Shown piece by piece: positions 27,883 through 36,908 of a DNA stretch of 64,000 nt (position 1 is the first letter of the stretch; each line of letters starts with the position of its first letter). Source of the stretch: a virus. The stretch spans positions 126,001-190,000 of IMG/VR virus record IMGVR_UViG_3300035703_000009. One strand, 5' to 3'. The translations under genes and the position numbers were made by a program. The notes beneath the pieces are model-generated. The model was not told the DNA's origin and ran no database searches. It saw nothing but the letters and a program-made list of their open reading frames with translations.

Positions 27883-28352
27883 AATTAAAAGAATTAAACC
27901 CAAAAATAGCTTATCACGAGCTTATCGAGTGCTTGGATGAATTCAAGCTCTATAAAAAATACAAGCAAATAATCTCAGATCTTCAGCAAGAAGGTCGACT
28001 TGAGGAAATAGGTTTCTCAGTAGATGATGACGCAAACCTTTACTTAGGAATTAATCTCAATCCAGAGTTGCTCATGTACTCTGAAACCTCACAAGAATCA
28101 GTTGAGTTAAGGCTCGTGAGCGAGAAAATGGGAAAGTATAACGACTTTTTGACCAAAGAAGGAATCCTAGACTCAGTGAAAATGGATTATGATAGAGTAA
28201 AGAATGACCAGTTTTACGGTTATGTCTTAAGGATCTCATTCAAATTTAAGAAGTACTCTGAGCAAAAATATAAAAGGTCAATCGCCCACCTAGTAGTAGC
28301 TGCTGCTCTCGCAGTAGGCGCCATAGTTACCACTGCTCTTCTACTCTTTTAA
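27879..28352 (+). CDS. Tail-anchored membrane protein
   Basis: 157 residues. A soluble charged N-terminal domain is followed by a single hydrophobic C-terminal helix ([20 protein letters not shown], about 134-157), preceded by [11 protein letters not shown]. This is a tail-anchor arrangement. It overlaps the sigma gene through ATGA. No family recognised. Confidence 0.65.
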   Translation: MKLKELNPKIAYHELIECLDEFKLYKKYKQIISDLQQEGRLEEIGFSVDDDANLYLGINLNPELLMYSETSQESVELRLVSEKMGKYNDFLTKEGILDSVKMDYDRVKNDQFYGYVLRISFKFKKYSEQKYKRSIAHLVVAAALAVGAIVTTALLLF

Positions 28353-28353
28353 A

Positions 28354-28363
28354 ATAAATAAAT
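28354..28363 (+). promoter_or_regulatory. Late-promoter-like box inside the sigma operon
   Basis: ATAAATAAAT, 7 bases before the ATG at 28370; would allow the membrane-protein genes to be expressed apart from the sigma gene. Confidence 0.4.
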
Positions 28364-28369
28364 TAAACT

Positions 28370-28672
28370 ATGAACACAATCATCACATTCTTAAAAGACA
28401 ACGCGTGGAAAGTATCAACCGTTGTTTTCTTGCTCTTATTTTTATCAAAGGGCTGCACTAACACTAAACTTACCAAGCTAGAAGAAAAGACGATTTGTCT
28501 ACAACGCAAAGTCGATTCTCTACAGTCAGACATTAGCTCTCGCCCAAGTAAAAAAGACGTGCGTGATGAAATGGAAAGAGTCATGTTTGACTATCTCATC
28601 TATGAAGATGACTTAGACAAGGGAAAGACTAGCTTATCTGAAATCAAGAATAAAATCCAATCAAATGACTAA
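28370..28672 (+). CDS. Small membrane-anchored coiled-coil protein
   Basis: 100 residues. The N-terminal hydrophobic helix (WKVSTVVFLLLFLSKGC) is followed by a coiled-coil stretch (KLTKLEEKTICLQRKVDSL). The Cys after SKG could be a lipid-attachment site, but the lipobox is poor (Lys at -2). The topology resembles spanin-like or envelope-associated phage proteins. Overlaps the next membrane protein by 8 bases. Confidence 0.6.
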   Translation: MNTIITFLKDNAWKVSTVVFLLLFLSKGCTNTKLTKLEEKTICLQRKVDSLQSDISSRPSKKDVRDEMERVMFDYLIYEDDLDKGKTSLSEIKNKIQSND

Positions 28673-29453
28673 TTGGTTAAAAAATAACAAAAAGACTGTA
28701 ATTAGGTTAGCCTTCCTGATCCCGATCATATCAGTCGCGATGATTTCTATCTCGCATGTTATTGGCTGGTATGACTTGGCAAACCCTGCGACTTGGGCCA
28801 TCTACCTATCAGTCGCTGTTGAGATCGCAGCCATGTCTGCAATCGCAGCAGCATCTGTCAGGATCAAGGGATTCTCTGTGTGGTTCGTGTTTGGAATAGT
28901 GACTCTCATCCAGTTCATTGGAAACATCTACTTTAGTTACGTTGAGATCGACGTCACTTCACAGGGATTCAAAGACTGGATGGACTTAATTGCCCCAATC
29001 ACCGATGCCATGGGCAGCAGTGCAGAAGACATAGTCGCTCAGCGTAGATTCTTAGCGATATTAGAGGGCGGACTATTGCCGCTAATATCGTTGACCTGCT
29101 TACACTTCTTCATTGGATACGGTGAAGGTCAAGAGAGCCAGGTTCCAATCCCATCCGAGCCAACTACTGACTCTACTCCGACTGATACCCTTCCTGAGAA
29201 AGAACCGATTGACTCTCCTCAAGAAGTTTCAAATGAAGCAGACTCTACTACGAATATTGAGCAAACTCCTCAAATAGATAGTATAGAGGAGACTGTTGAA
29301 TCTAGTCCGATAAATGATGGAACAGTTCCAATGGAACCAGTAGATGACTCAGAAATGGTGGACTACTTACAGAAGCCAGAGGAACCTGCCAGATCTATCG
29401 GAGTGAAAGTAGAGCAGTTGAGCCAAAAGATGAAAAAAATCCTAGGTAAATGA
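28665..29453 (+). CDS. Polytopic membrane protein with acidic disordered tail
   Basis: 262 residues. Four hydrophobic segments: about 13-33 (AFLIPIISVAMISISHVIGW), 42-62, 69-92 and 126-150. A Pro/Glu/Ser/Thr-rich tail (about 155-240) and a short basic helix at the end follow. It resembles phage inner-membrane proteins of unknown role; nothing identifies it as a holin. Joined to the next gene by ATGA. Confidence 0.65.
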   Translation: MTNWLKNNKKTVIRLAFLIPIISVAMISISHVIGWYDLANPATWAIYLSVAVEIAAMSAIAAASVRIKGFSVWFVFGIVTLIQFIGNIYFSYVEIDVTSQGFKDWMDLIAPITDAMGSSAEDIVAQRRFLAILEGGLLPLISLTCLHFFIGYGEGQESQVPIPSEPTTDSTPTDTLPEKEPIDSPQEVSNEADSTTNIEQTPQIDSIEETVESSPINDGTVPMEPVDDSEMVDYLQKPEEPARSIGVKVEQLSQKMKKILGK

Positions 29454-29983
29454 TTAACCTAAATGAAGTATGCGATTGTTGTGGAGGAACCGAATCCCAA
29501 CCGATACTCCAGTTATTTGATGATCGCTGCTTTAGAGTGGTCGAGGGAAAGGACGTACACGGAGAGTTTTGTTTAAAAGACTTTGCTTTTCCAGCAGACG
29601 GCTATTCTTGTATTGGACTAAACGTTGATACTGATGGCGGAGAGATCCTTATATTTGATAATAAGCTTGATACCCTTTCACCAAGTTCAGAGCTGATCTC
29701 CGGAGAGCTATACGCTCGCGGAATACTGATTCGTATCGTCTATCCTACTTACGATAACAACGGTGAAAGCCTAACCTTGGCAGACAAGAGCATGAAACTG
29801 TACATTGAAAACGGCGAGTCACTTGCTGGAATCGAGCTTCCTTTGTATGACCTTTTCACCATGTTTACCAATCCAAAGTCAAATAAGACAAGCGAGCTAA
29901 TAAATAAAATAAAGGTCGTCAATCCTAGCACCAAGTTCAAGATTCGAGTTGTTGCCCTGGTGATTTACGGCAAAGCTGACTAA
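29450..29983 (+). CDS. Hypothetical protein with N-terminal CxCC motif
   Basis: 177 residues. The start MINLNEVCDCCGGTE holds a Cys cluster that could bind a metal. The rest is a beta-rich domain with acidic turns. No family recognised. Part of a run of short genes between membrane proteins and the baseplate gene. Confidence 0.6.
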   Translation: MINLNEVCDCCGGTESQPILQLFDDRCFRVVEGKDVHGEFCLKDFAFPADGYSCIGLNVDTDGGEILIFDNKLDTLSPSSELISGELYARGILIRIVYPTYDNNGESLTLADKSMKLYIENGESLAGIELPLYDLFTMFTNPKSNKTSELINKIKVVNPSTKFKIRVVALVIYGKAD

Positions 29984-29997
29984 AATAATATCACATA

Positions 29998-30408
29998 ATG
30001 ACTCAAACTGGCTTTGAACTAATTGAACTGACTGCAGGAATAAACTATTCTCCTACTTTCGTTAGTACTGATAAAAGACTTCCTGCAAATGAAAAGACAA
30101 CTATTGGTTACTATCAGATCGGCGAGGTTGCACAATATGGATTTGCGCACGGTCCAGTTTTCAAGATAGAGTTCGTAAACCTATCAAGCATTGCTACTGC
30201 AACTCACGTGAAGATATGGGGACTCGGCAATCAAGATGATGCTGCTCCGCTCTATCCGATCACTTATTTTAACCCAAGTTACGGTAACACTAAGATCGCC
30301 ATATGGTTAAAGAAATTTGAGTTTTGTGATAACGCAGGAAATCCAATAGAGGAAACCAATTACACAGTAGTCGGTTATAAAAAGAAAGCGATGCCGCTAG
30401 CTTGGTAA
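29998..30408 (+). CDS. Hypothetical beta-rich protein
   Basis: 136 residues; MTQTGFELIELTAGINYSPT start, alternating strands, no signal peptide. The short soluble beta layout fits a head-decoration or minor structural protein, but this is only a guess. Overlaps the next gene by one base (TAATG). Confidence 0.6.
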   Translation: MTQTGFELIELTAGINYSPTFVSTDKRLPANEKTTIGYYQIGEVAQYGFAHGPVFKIEFVNLSSIATATHVKIWGLGNQDDAAPLYPITYFNPSYGNTKIAIWLKKFEFCDNAGNPIEETNYTVVGYKKKAMPLAW

Positions 30409-30863
30409 TGAAAAAAGTCAACGAAAATTCTGGATATGCTACTCGTGGTGATTTTACCAGAGGACTTCCTTTTTATGGAACCCAGGGAGACTTCAACTTC
30501 ACGGTAGGTCGTAGCAAGTTTACTCCTGGTATATCAGTCAAACAGGTACCGCTATCTGACCTATCAGTTAAAGGCGATCCTGGCTTCTCTGACTTCGATA
30601 TGAGTGTTAATAAGCTTAAGACGTATTTTAGGCCTGGACATAGGGTGAGAGGCATCCTAGTTAACTCTCAACTAGAAAGTGAGAATGGCAAAATGGTGGT
30701 GGGTCGACTACATAAGATCCAACCCGACTACTCTAATCAAAACATTCGAGTCTGGATCACAGACCCAAAGACTCTTGAGGTAAAGGAAATCTATCCTGAG
30801 ACCGTCGAGAGAATCTACGAATCTCACCGAGCGCTAAGCTTTGACCAGTTCATCAATTCTTAA
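30408..30863 (+). CDS. Hypothetical protein ending in a SFDQFINS signature
   Basis: 151 residues from the ATG in the TAATG junction; an in-frame TTG 6 bases upstream is less likely. Central beta domain with HRVRGILVNS and GRLHKIQPDY (SH3-like). The C-terminus ALSFDQFINS resembles the F-x-x-F-V-N-E signature that other proteins of this window carry at the N-terminus, here at the opposite end. Confidence 0.65.
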   Translation: MKKVNENSGYATRGDFTRGLPFYGTQGDFNFTVGRSKFTPGISVKQVPLSDLSVKGDPGFSDFDMSVNKLKTYFRPGHRVRGILVNSQLESENGKMVVGRLHKIQPDYSNQNIRVWITDPKTLEVKEIYPETVERIYESHRALSFDQFINS

Positions 30864-30867
30864 TTAT

Positions 30868-30887
30868 GCAGGCCCTTTAAAACCTGC
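30868..30887 (+). terminator. Weak hairpin after the 30408 gene
   Basis: GCAGG, a 10-base loop, then CCTGC. No T tract follows, so it may be a pause or processing site. Confidence 0.3.
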
Positions 30888-30928
30888 GCATACTTGACTC
30901 ATATAAGATAAAAAATAGGGTTAATACT

Positions 30929-31915
30929 ATGCCAATAGATCCAGAAGAAGCAAAAAGGTTTCTCGATGAAGAAGATCGAAAGCATGGAGTCAATAATCTC
31001 GAAGTAGAAAAGAAAGAGCCAGAGAAGGTGACGAGCTTGGGTAAAGCCCAAAGCCACATGGATCTAGCATTATCTGCTGCCGAAGAGTCTCCATGGAAGC
31101 TACTAAGCTTCGAAGCTCTCCCATCCCAAGGGTTATTCTATCCTGAAGGAGCAGAGCTTCTCATTAGATCTGCGAAAGCCAAAGAAATACGTCACTGGTC
31201 GACAATCGATGAGACCGATCCAATTGACGTTCGTGAAAAAATAAACTTTGTGCTCAATGCATGCACCAAGTTCAAGATCAAGGGCGTTCCCATGCCACTA
31301 AACCTCAATGACTTTCTTGAGATCGACCGTTATCATCTCCTTTTTAGGATTTACGAGCTCACCTTTCCACACCAGGAAAACAAGTTATGGGCCTACATCA
31401 AGTGCGAGAATACAAAGTGTGGTCACGTAACCAAGACCCAAGTCACCAGCCAAAACCTAATCGGTTTTAGGTACCCAGAAGAGGTGATGAAATGGTACTC
31501 GCCAGAAGAAAAGTGTTTTGTTATCAGTTCAGAAAAGCTAAATGAGACATTTAAGCTGTATTTACCGACGATCGGAATAAACAGCAAGTTCAAGAGTCGC
31601 AGGACGGCAGACGAGCAAGCCAACATCGAGATCGACGAAGCCTTCTATAAATTCGGTCCATATCTAACCAACGAGTGGAGAAAGATCGATAACCAGAAAC
31701 TAGCTGAACTCAGATTTAACTCTACCCTTTGGCAAGATAACAAATTCGTGTTCATACACAAGTTCACAAAGATGCTAGAGGAAGCAAGCCTAAATAAGGC
31801 AGCCAGCGTTTGTGAAAAGTGTAAGACACAGACTGAGAGTCACATTTTTTTGGGAGACAGCTTCACTGTCAAAGATATTTTCATTATTTCAGCTGGACTT
31901 GATGAACTTATTTGA
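30929..31915 (+). CDS. Baseplate hub protein, gp26/gp51-like (T4 baseplate family)
   Basis: 328 residues. The phrase LLSFEALPSQGLFYPEGAEL (about 58-77), then RSAKAKEIRHWSTIDETDP and LNDFLEIDRYHLLFRIYELTF, match the family of T4-like baseplate proteins that start with a 'LPSkGlfYp' segment and end in a helical D-x-x-x-L-L-x-x-I-R block. Two Cys/His clusters (CENTKCGH and CEKCKTQTESH) could form a zinc site. The last 14 bases overlap the next gene. Confidence 0.65.
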   Translation: MPIDPEEAKRFLDEEDRKHGVNNLEVEKKEPEKVTSLGKAQSHMDLALSAAEESPWKLLSFEALPSQGLFYPEGAELLIRSAKAKEIRHWSTIDETDPIDVREKINFVLNACTKFKIKGVPMPLNLNDFLEIDRYHLLFRIYELTFPHQENKLWAYIKCENTKCGHVTKTQVTSQNLIGFRYPEEVMKWYSPEEKCFVISSEKLNETFKLYLPTIGINSKFKSRRTADEQANIEIDEAFYKFGPYLTNEWRKIDNQKLAELRFNSTLWQDNKFVFIHKFTKMLEEASLNKAASVCEKCKTQTESHIFLGDSFTVKDIFIISAGLDELI

Positions 31916-32117
31916 GCTTAATGCTCGATTGGCGGTGAAGCTTGGTCAATCCATCGAAACCCTTTATAACCTAGAATACTTAGAGTATTCATATCTTCTC
32001 AACATCGTTAAAAAGGACATTGAGGACAAGAACGAAACTATTGTTAAGGAAGCAGACCAAGCTACGTCATCTGGACCGATTGAAGTTAATCTCCCGTCTC
32101 ACCTGAGATTAAAATAA
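31902..32117 (+). CDS. Small helical protein downstream of baseplate hub gene
   Basis: 71 residues from the ATG at 31902, which overlaps the preceding stop; an earlier in-frame start would lie well inside the previous gene. MNLFELNARLAVKLGQSIET then a charged helix. Its position between a hub gene and a long low-complexity protein suggests an assembly chaperone, unproven. Confidence 0.6.
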   Translation: MNLFELNARLAVKLGQSIETLYNLEYLEYSYLLNIVKKDIEDKNETIVKEADQATSSGPIEVNLPSHLRLK

Positions 32118-32123
32118 ATAAAC
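32111..32123 (+). promoter_or_regulatory. Late-promoter-like box for the 32139 gene
   Basis: AAAATAAATAAAC, 15 bases before a GTG start. Confidence 0.5.
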
Positions 32124-32138
32124 AAAAGAATCATCGCA

Positions 32139-33821
32139 GTGGGAGAAAAACTCAGTAAATTCATTGAGCTATTTAATACAAATGCAGCAGCTTCTGTAGA
32201 AAGATCTAAGGTCACGCTCGATAAATTCACAGCAGTTAGAGAAATTGCACTAAAGCTTACTGCTCCAGTAAACGAAGAGTATAAAACGCTAGGCTCTCTT
32301 ATTGAAAAAATGATACCTGAGTCTGGTATACTAGACGACTCTCTTTTTCGCGAAGTCTACGCGAAAACTGAGCTTGAAAAGGAAGACAAAGCTGTCGTCT
32401 CTGACTTATTTAAGTTAAAATCTGCTCCTAATTCATATAATAAAGCAGTAAATATCAAGGAAAAAGGAGGCGAGTCATATTTTAACAGCCTCATGCAAGA
32501 AATAGGAAATGCCATGTCTTCCTCAAGCCTCTCATTTGATGATGTAGTAGGCAAAGACATAAAGGGGTTCGTCGATTTTTTATATGAAGGAATTAACAGC
32601 TTACCTGAAGGGCCAGTCGATCTAAGTAGTCCTGAACTCTATGCCGCAGTGGTGGAAAACGGCACACCGATCGGTAAAAAAGAAGAGGCAAAGTCTTCTC
32701 CAGGAGCAATAAATGAGGCCTTACCGAAAAAGGGAGAGGAAGTAGCTCCCAAGTTACCTTCAACATCTGCAGTCAATCCTGAAAAAGCTGCAGAGACTTT
32801 AAAGACCGAAGTCGAATCGACTAGCAGTCAAGTCACATCGGTCTCACCTGAAGTTCCAGCTGAACTTGAGAAAAAGGAAAAGCAGGCAATCAATATTAAC
32901 ATCGAGAAGCCTGAAGTTCCAAGCGAAATTACGACTACTCCAACCCAAGTCGTAAACCAAGGAAATCAATCTACGACAAGTGTCCAAAACACTACAGTAA
33001 ATAGCGAAGTAACCACTCAGAATCAGACTAACTTAACGAGTGCACCAGCGTCTACTCAAATCAATGACATGTCTTCTAAAAAGACAGAGAACTCTAATCA
33101 AACGACTCTTGGCGGCTCAAAGAGCATTACACAACAGGCTCTTGAATTAGGCAAACAATATGGTTTCTCTGAAAAAGAATTAAAGGAACTTGCGTTAGGC
33201 TCAACCATAAACTCGTCGACCTTAACTAATAAGATTGAAAGTTTAACCAAGAACCAGAGCAAGACTGCAACCTCTTCGACCGCTAACCAATTAAGTAGTT
33301 CGACTTCATCAATAAATGAGGGAGAAGAAGAGTCTGAAACTGCGACTAGTACCGACCAATCTATCATAAATGATGCTAAACCCAGCACAATGGCTAGTGG
33401 TGAAAAATTTGATGCTTTAGTCGCGACTGCAAAGAAGTATGGCATAAACACCGAGTCCTTTGAAAAATCCAAAGCCTCTTCGCAAGTAGAAGAACCAGAG
33501 GGCAATGAGGAAGTCAGTGCACAAAAGTCTGCTTTACCGCAGACTATGGAAGTAAGCAAGACTCAACAGACTCTACCGAGAGAGACTACCGTTGAACCAG
33601 TAGCACAAAAGCAGGCGACTGCTCTCGAGTCTCAAGCACAAGCACCAATCGAAGCTGTAGAAAAACCAGCCGATAGAATGAACGCTGCTCAGGCTAGCGA
33701 ATCTAAACCTGCAGAGCAGGCAAAGCCTGCTCAAATGATAGACCTTTCTGGCTTAGAAAACAGAATGATGAGAATTGAGCACCTCTTGGCAAACACGCTA
33801 GAAGTTAAAATAGTTGAATAA
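32139..33821 (+). CDS. Long low-complexity virion-associated-like protein
   Basis: 560 residues, GTG start. Residues 1-185 form a helical domain. About 190-330 is Pro/Ser/Thr/Gln-rich and probably disordered. Two helical repeats of similar form follow (QALELGKQYGFSEKELKELA and KFDALVATAKKYGINTESFE), then another disordered stretch and a C-terminal coiled coil (LENRMMRIEHLLANTLEVK). The position after a hub gene would suit a tape-measure or scaffold partner, but the length is short for a myovirus tape measure and no family is recognised. Confidence 0.65.
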   Translation: MGEKLSKFIELFNTNAAASVERSKVTLDKFTAVREIALKLTAPVNEEYKTLGSLIEKMIPESGILDDSLFREVYAKTELEKEDKAVVSDLFKLKSAPNSYNKAVNIKEKGGESYFNSLMQEIGNAMSSSSLSFDDVVGKDIKGFVDFLYEGINSLPEGPVDLSSPELYAAVVENGTPIGKKEEAKSSPGAINEALPKKGEEVAPKLPSTSAVNPEKAAETLKTEVESTSSQVTSVSPEVPAELEKKEKQAININIEKPEVPSEITTTPTQVVNQGNQSTTSVQNTTVNSEVTTQNQTNLTSAPASTQINDMSSKKTENSNQTTLGGSKSITQQALELGKQYGFSEKELKELALGSTINSSTLTNKIESLTKNQSKTATSSTANQLSSSTSSINEGEEESETATSTDQSIINDAKPSTMASGEKFDALVATAKKYGINTESFEKSKASSQVEEPEGNEEVSAQKSALPQTMEVSKTQQTLPRETTVEPVAQKQATALESQAQAPIEAVEKPADRMNAAQASESKPAEQAKPAQMIDLSGLENRMMRIEHLLANTLEVKIVE

Positions 33822-34066
33822 TGATTACTAAAGAACAAAAAGAACAGATCTTAGCGATACACCAAAAATATTCGAGCCTGCATGACCAACTAACTAACTT
33901 GACACAAGAAGCAGCTCTGCTAGAGCTGCGTAGGTCACAGCTTAGCCAGGAACTCGATGATACTCGTAAACTGGAAAAGGAGTTAATAAATAACATAGAA
34001 CAACACACTGGTCAAAAGGTCGATCAGACGACCATCTTGAAAATAATTAACGAAGATGTTCAATAA
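33821..34066 (+). CDS. Small coiled-coil protein
   Basis: 81 residues, almost entirely a heptad-type helix (HDQLTNLTQEAALLELRRSQ and onward). It starts in a TAATG junction and overlaps the next gene by 11 bases, so expression is coupled to the membrane protein that follows. Confidence 0.65.
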   Translation: MITKEQKEQILAIHQKYSSLHDQLTNLTQEAALLELRRSQLSQELDDTRKLEKELINNIEQHTGQKVDQTTILKIINEDVQ

Positions 34067-34853
34067 AGATAAATTTTTCACAGCTCTAATCATCATCTTG
34101 ATTCTGCTGTTAATCTTTTTTGCCTGGAGAATGGAAGGCATGCGTAATGACGCACAGCGTCAAACCGATGAGCTTAAGAAGTCGATAATCGCTTCAGACA
34201 AGCTAGTCCAAGAATCGAATGGCAGCTATGCAAAGCTCGTTGACTATTACAAGACTGAGCGTGACCTAGTGAAAGAGCTAAAAGGCCAGAACTCAGACTT
34301 GGCCAAGGACATCAAAAAACAAGACGAGCGCATACTTAGTTTGACCTCTGCTGTAGTCACCTTTAAAGGAATACTTGAGGAGGGTATGGGCAAGTTCAAT
34401 CCAAACGACTCTAATCAAATCGACATGGCCTTACGCTACCCGGACGCAACTAAACCGTTTGCAAAATGGGACGGTTATGTTAACACTAAGACTGCTAAAT
34501 ACAATGGTAACTGGAGCTTTGATAAGCTACCAATTCAGATCGTTCTGACTGAGGAAAAAAGAGGTCTATGGAAGAACCGAATCGTTGGACCTGACTGGTT
34601 TATCGTCGATTCTCTACAAGTCAATAGCTTGCCTCCAGACAAATATGCTTCAAACACTGAAAAGAAATTACAAATGATTGTAGGAGTAGATTATCTAAAA
34701 CCTCTATCTAATAAAAACGCTTGGGGATCAATAGGTGTCGGAGTGGGTCTTAATATATTACGTCAACATAACGTGATAGTAAGAGCAACCACCAACCAAG
34801 AGGTAGGAGTAGGTTACTACTACACAGTTAAGTCCTTTAAAAAGAACAAATAA
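34056..34853 (+). CDS. Single-pass membrane protein with coiled coil and C-terminal beta domain
   Basis: 265 residues. One N-terminal membrane helix (FFTALIIILILLLIFFAW, about 7-24), a coiled coil to about 105, then a domain ending in alternating strands (WGSIGVGVGLNILRQHNVIV). The topology suggests a periplasmic protein anchored in the inner membrane, reminiscent of large phage envelope proteins. A spanin-like role is possible but unsupported. Overlaps the next gene by one base. Confidence 0.65.
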   Translation: MFNKDKFFTALIIILILLLIFFAWRMEGMRNDAQRQTDELKKSIIASDKLVQESNGSYAKLVDYYKTERDLVKELKGQNSDLAKDIKKQDERILSLTSAVVTFKGILEEGMGKFNPNDSNQIDMALRYPDATKPFAKWDGYVNTKTAKYNGNWSFDKLPIQIVLTEEKRGLWKNRIVGPDWFIVDSLQVNSLPPDKYASNTEKKLQMIVGVDYLKPLSNKNAWGSIGVGVGLNILRQHNVIVRATTNQEVGVGYYYTVKSFKKNK

Positions 34854-36853
34854 TGATGAGAACTAGTCGTTTTGTAAACTTAAGTTCATATTGTGTTGTC
34901 GAATACATGTTCGATCAGTTAGGATCGTTAAATTTTTACACAGATGACTTTATCCTTATTGAAAATGCAAATGCAGATACTCATCAGATATTTAATGATG
35001 ACTCTTCATATCACATCACGAAGAACATCAAGGACCTAACTGCTGTGCCTATTGGCAAGAACACGTACGCATATCTTGATAGCGAAAAGGTTCCAAACTA
35101 TCTAAATTACGATACTAACATCACCCAGACTCTGCTGAGCGGATATAACGTGGTAATGGATCAAGTGCGTTTTCACTTCGTTGCGGGTTTTGACTTCGAT
35201 AACTTTGAGGCCTTAATGCTTAGCGTAAAACACCTTGAGAACGACGGCAAGTCCCACCTGTTTGCAAACATTCTATTGGCGCCTGAGACTTCAGCTGAAA
35301 TGATTAGCTTTAATCCTAAGCCTCTGTTCTTAGGCAATGCGCTCTATGATCGTTACATCGACATCCTGGTGCCGTCCATTAAAAACATCAATGACGAGTA
35401 TAAGACTGCTCCTGTGCAGGCAAACACTTTTGCAGCAAAGATAACTCCAACTAACACGGGGTACAAAGGGTTTATCTATAACAATCCGCTCTATATCGGG
35501 TTGGCAGAGTGTGGTACTCGTAAGTCAATATTCACTAACGTCGGTGTCACATACGATGCGTTTGAAGTAACTGAATACTTTGAGGCTTCTCTTTCTCAAA
35601 CCAATGAGTTTGATAACGTTGGTGCCTATATCAACGAGGCAGTTAACGGCGATTATCTTGAATTCTACATGACCTACTATTCTGGCTTCCCAGAGGAAAT
35701 AATCTCGACTCTAAATGCTCGTAACCCAGCAGATGATTGGATCATCATCCACCAATTGAGCGTGTTTGAGCAGATCGGTAGCTCCTTCAATAATACTGCA
35801 AGGTTCGTCTTCTTCCAAGAGGACAGATATGATGAGCCTAATGTCTTTAGACCTGTACTGAGAAACGCTAACGAGGCGGTCAGCATGTCAATCGACTACT
35901 TGGGCAGGTTAGTGAATCGTCGAAACGGCGAGCAGATCATTCGGGAGGCTTCTTTCTCCTTGATTTCTCCCAAGAAATACGGTAGAAAGCTAATCACCAT
36001 TCCTCTATTAGATAAACCACAGTCACAAAGGATCTATAATAAGATCATCAAGAAAGACTTTGAAGCGACTAAGCTATTCATTGAACCGCCTTTAGCAAAT
36101 GCTTTTGCCAACTTGACTGGAAGTTCAACGACTAGCTCGACCAACACTACGACTACTGTCACCCAATACGTGCCAATATTCTTTAACAATAACAACATCT
36201 CAATAGCTAACGTAAGTTCACTAATAAAGGTTTCAGACTCAAATGAGGAACCTGTGTTTGGACCTGGAAAGTTAAGATTTGTGTTGTCTCCATTTGACAA
36301 TGTCATTAAATTAAAAGTATTCACCTCAAACTCTAGTTCAAGTTCAACTAAGCTCGTGCAACTAGACCTAAACATCAATTCGTCTACGTATCAACTGGTG
36401 TTTGAGACTAACTCTGGACAGGTTACAGTGAATAATAGCGGAGACGCAAAGCTAGAAAACCTATCCACTGGTACACTAGTCTTTAACTTGGCTAAAAAAG
36501 ATGCCAAGGCCGTGCTTTCATCAACTATCCGAACAGTTAGCTTAGTCTCAGTCTCACAGGACCGTAAACAGACGCTAATCTATTCTGGTGAATGGAGAAA
36601 GTCTAGCGAGCAAGCAGATGTCGATGCAGCAATCGCTGAGGCAGTCGAAAACAGTAAAACTAATCAACTCGTCCAAGACACGCTCAACGAGATCTTAAAA
36701 AAGAACACAGATAATCTGGATGCGACAAGCATCTCGACTGCGATCAAAGAAGTAGCGACTAGGACGAAAGCTGAGGCAATCGTGCCGACTGTTAACAAGT
36801 TTGGAGTAGTTTACTCTAAAGGAATTCAAGTAACTTCGTCAAACCTTAAATAA
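34853..36853 (+). CDS. Virion structural protein
   Basis: 666 residues. A beta-rich N-terminal two-thirds with aromatic strands (KGFIYNNPLYIGLAECGT, WIIIHQLSVFEQIG), a Ser/Thr/Asn-rich linker near 425-440, and a helical C-terminus (AIAEAVENSKTNQLVQDTLN). No named family recognised. Lies between the membrane-protein gene and a separate promoter, at the end of the structural operon. Confidence 0.65.
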   Translation: MMRTSRFVNLSSYCVVEYMFDQLGSLNFYTDDFILIENANADTHQIFNDDSSYHITKNIKDLTAVPIGKNTYAYLDSEKVPNYLNYDTNITQTLLSGYNVVMDQVRFHFVAGFDFDNFEALMLSVKHLENDGKSHLFANILLAPETSAEMISFNPKPLFLGNALYDRYIDILVPSIKNINDEYKTAPVQANTFAAKITPTNTGYKGFIYNNPLYIGLAECGTRKSIFTNVGVTYDAFEVTEYFEASLSQTNEFDNVGAYINEAVNGDYLEFYMTYYSGFPEEIISTLNARNPADDWIIIHQLSVFEQIGSSFNNTARFVFFQEDRYDEPNVFRPVLRNANEAVSMSIDYLGRLVNRRNGEQIIREASFSLISPKKYGRKLITIPLLDKPQSQRIYNKIIKKDFEATKLFIEPPLANAFANLTGSSTTSSTNTTTTVTQYVPIFFNNNNISIANVSSLIKVSDSNEEPVFGPGKLRFVLSPFDNVIKLKVFTSNSSSSSTKLVQLDLNINSSTYQLVFETNSGQVTVNNSGDAKLENLSTGTLVFNLAKKDAKAVLSSTIRTVSLVSVSQDRKQTLIYSGEWRKSSEQADVDAAIAEAVENSKTNQLVQDTLNEILKKNTDNLDATSISTAIKEVATRTKAEAIVPTVNKFGVVYSKGIQVTSSNLK

Positions 36854-36878
36854 TCTCGTCACTATTTAACCAGAAATA

Positions 36879-36890
36879 GAGATAAATAAA
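36879..36890 (+). promoter_or_regulatory. Late-promoter-like box for the 36909 gene
   Basis: GATAAATAAAAA, about 20 bases before the ATG at 36909. Confidence 0.5.
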
Positions 36891-36908
36891 AAAAATAAGC
36901 TCTACGAA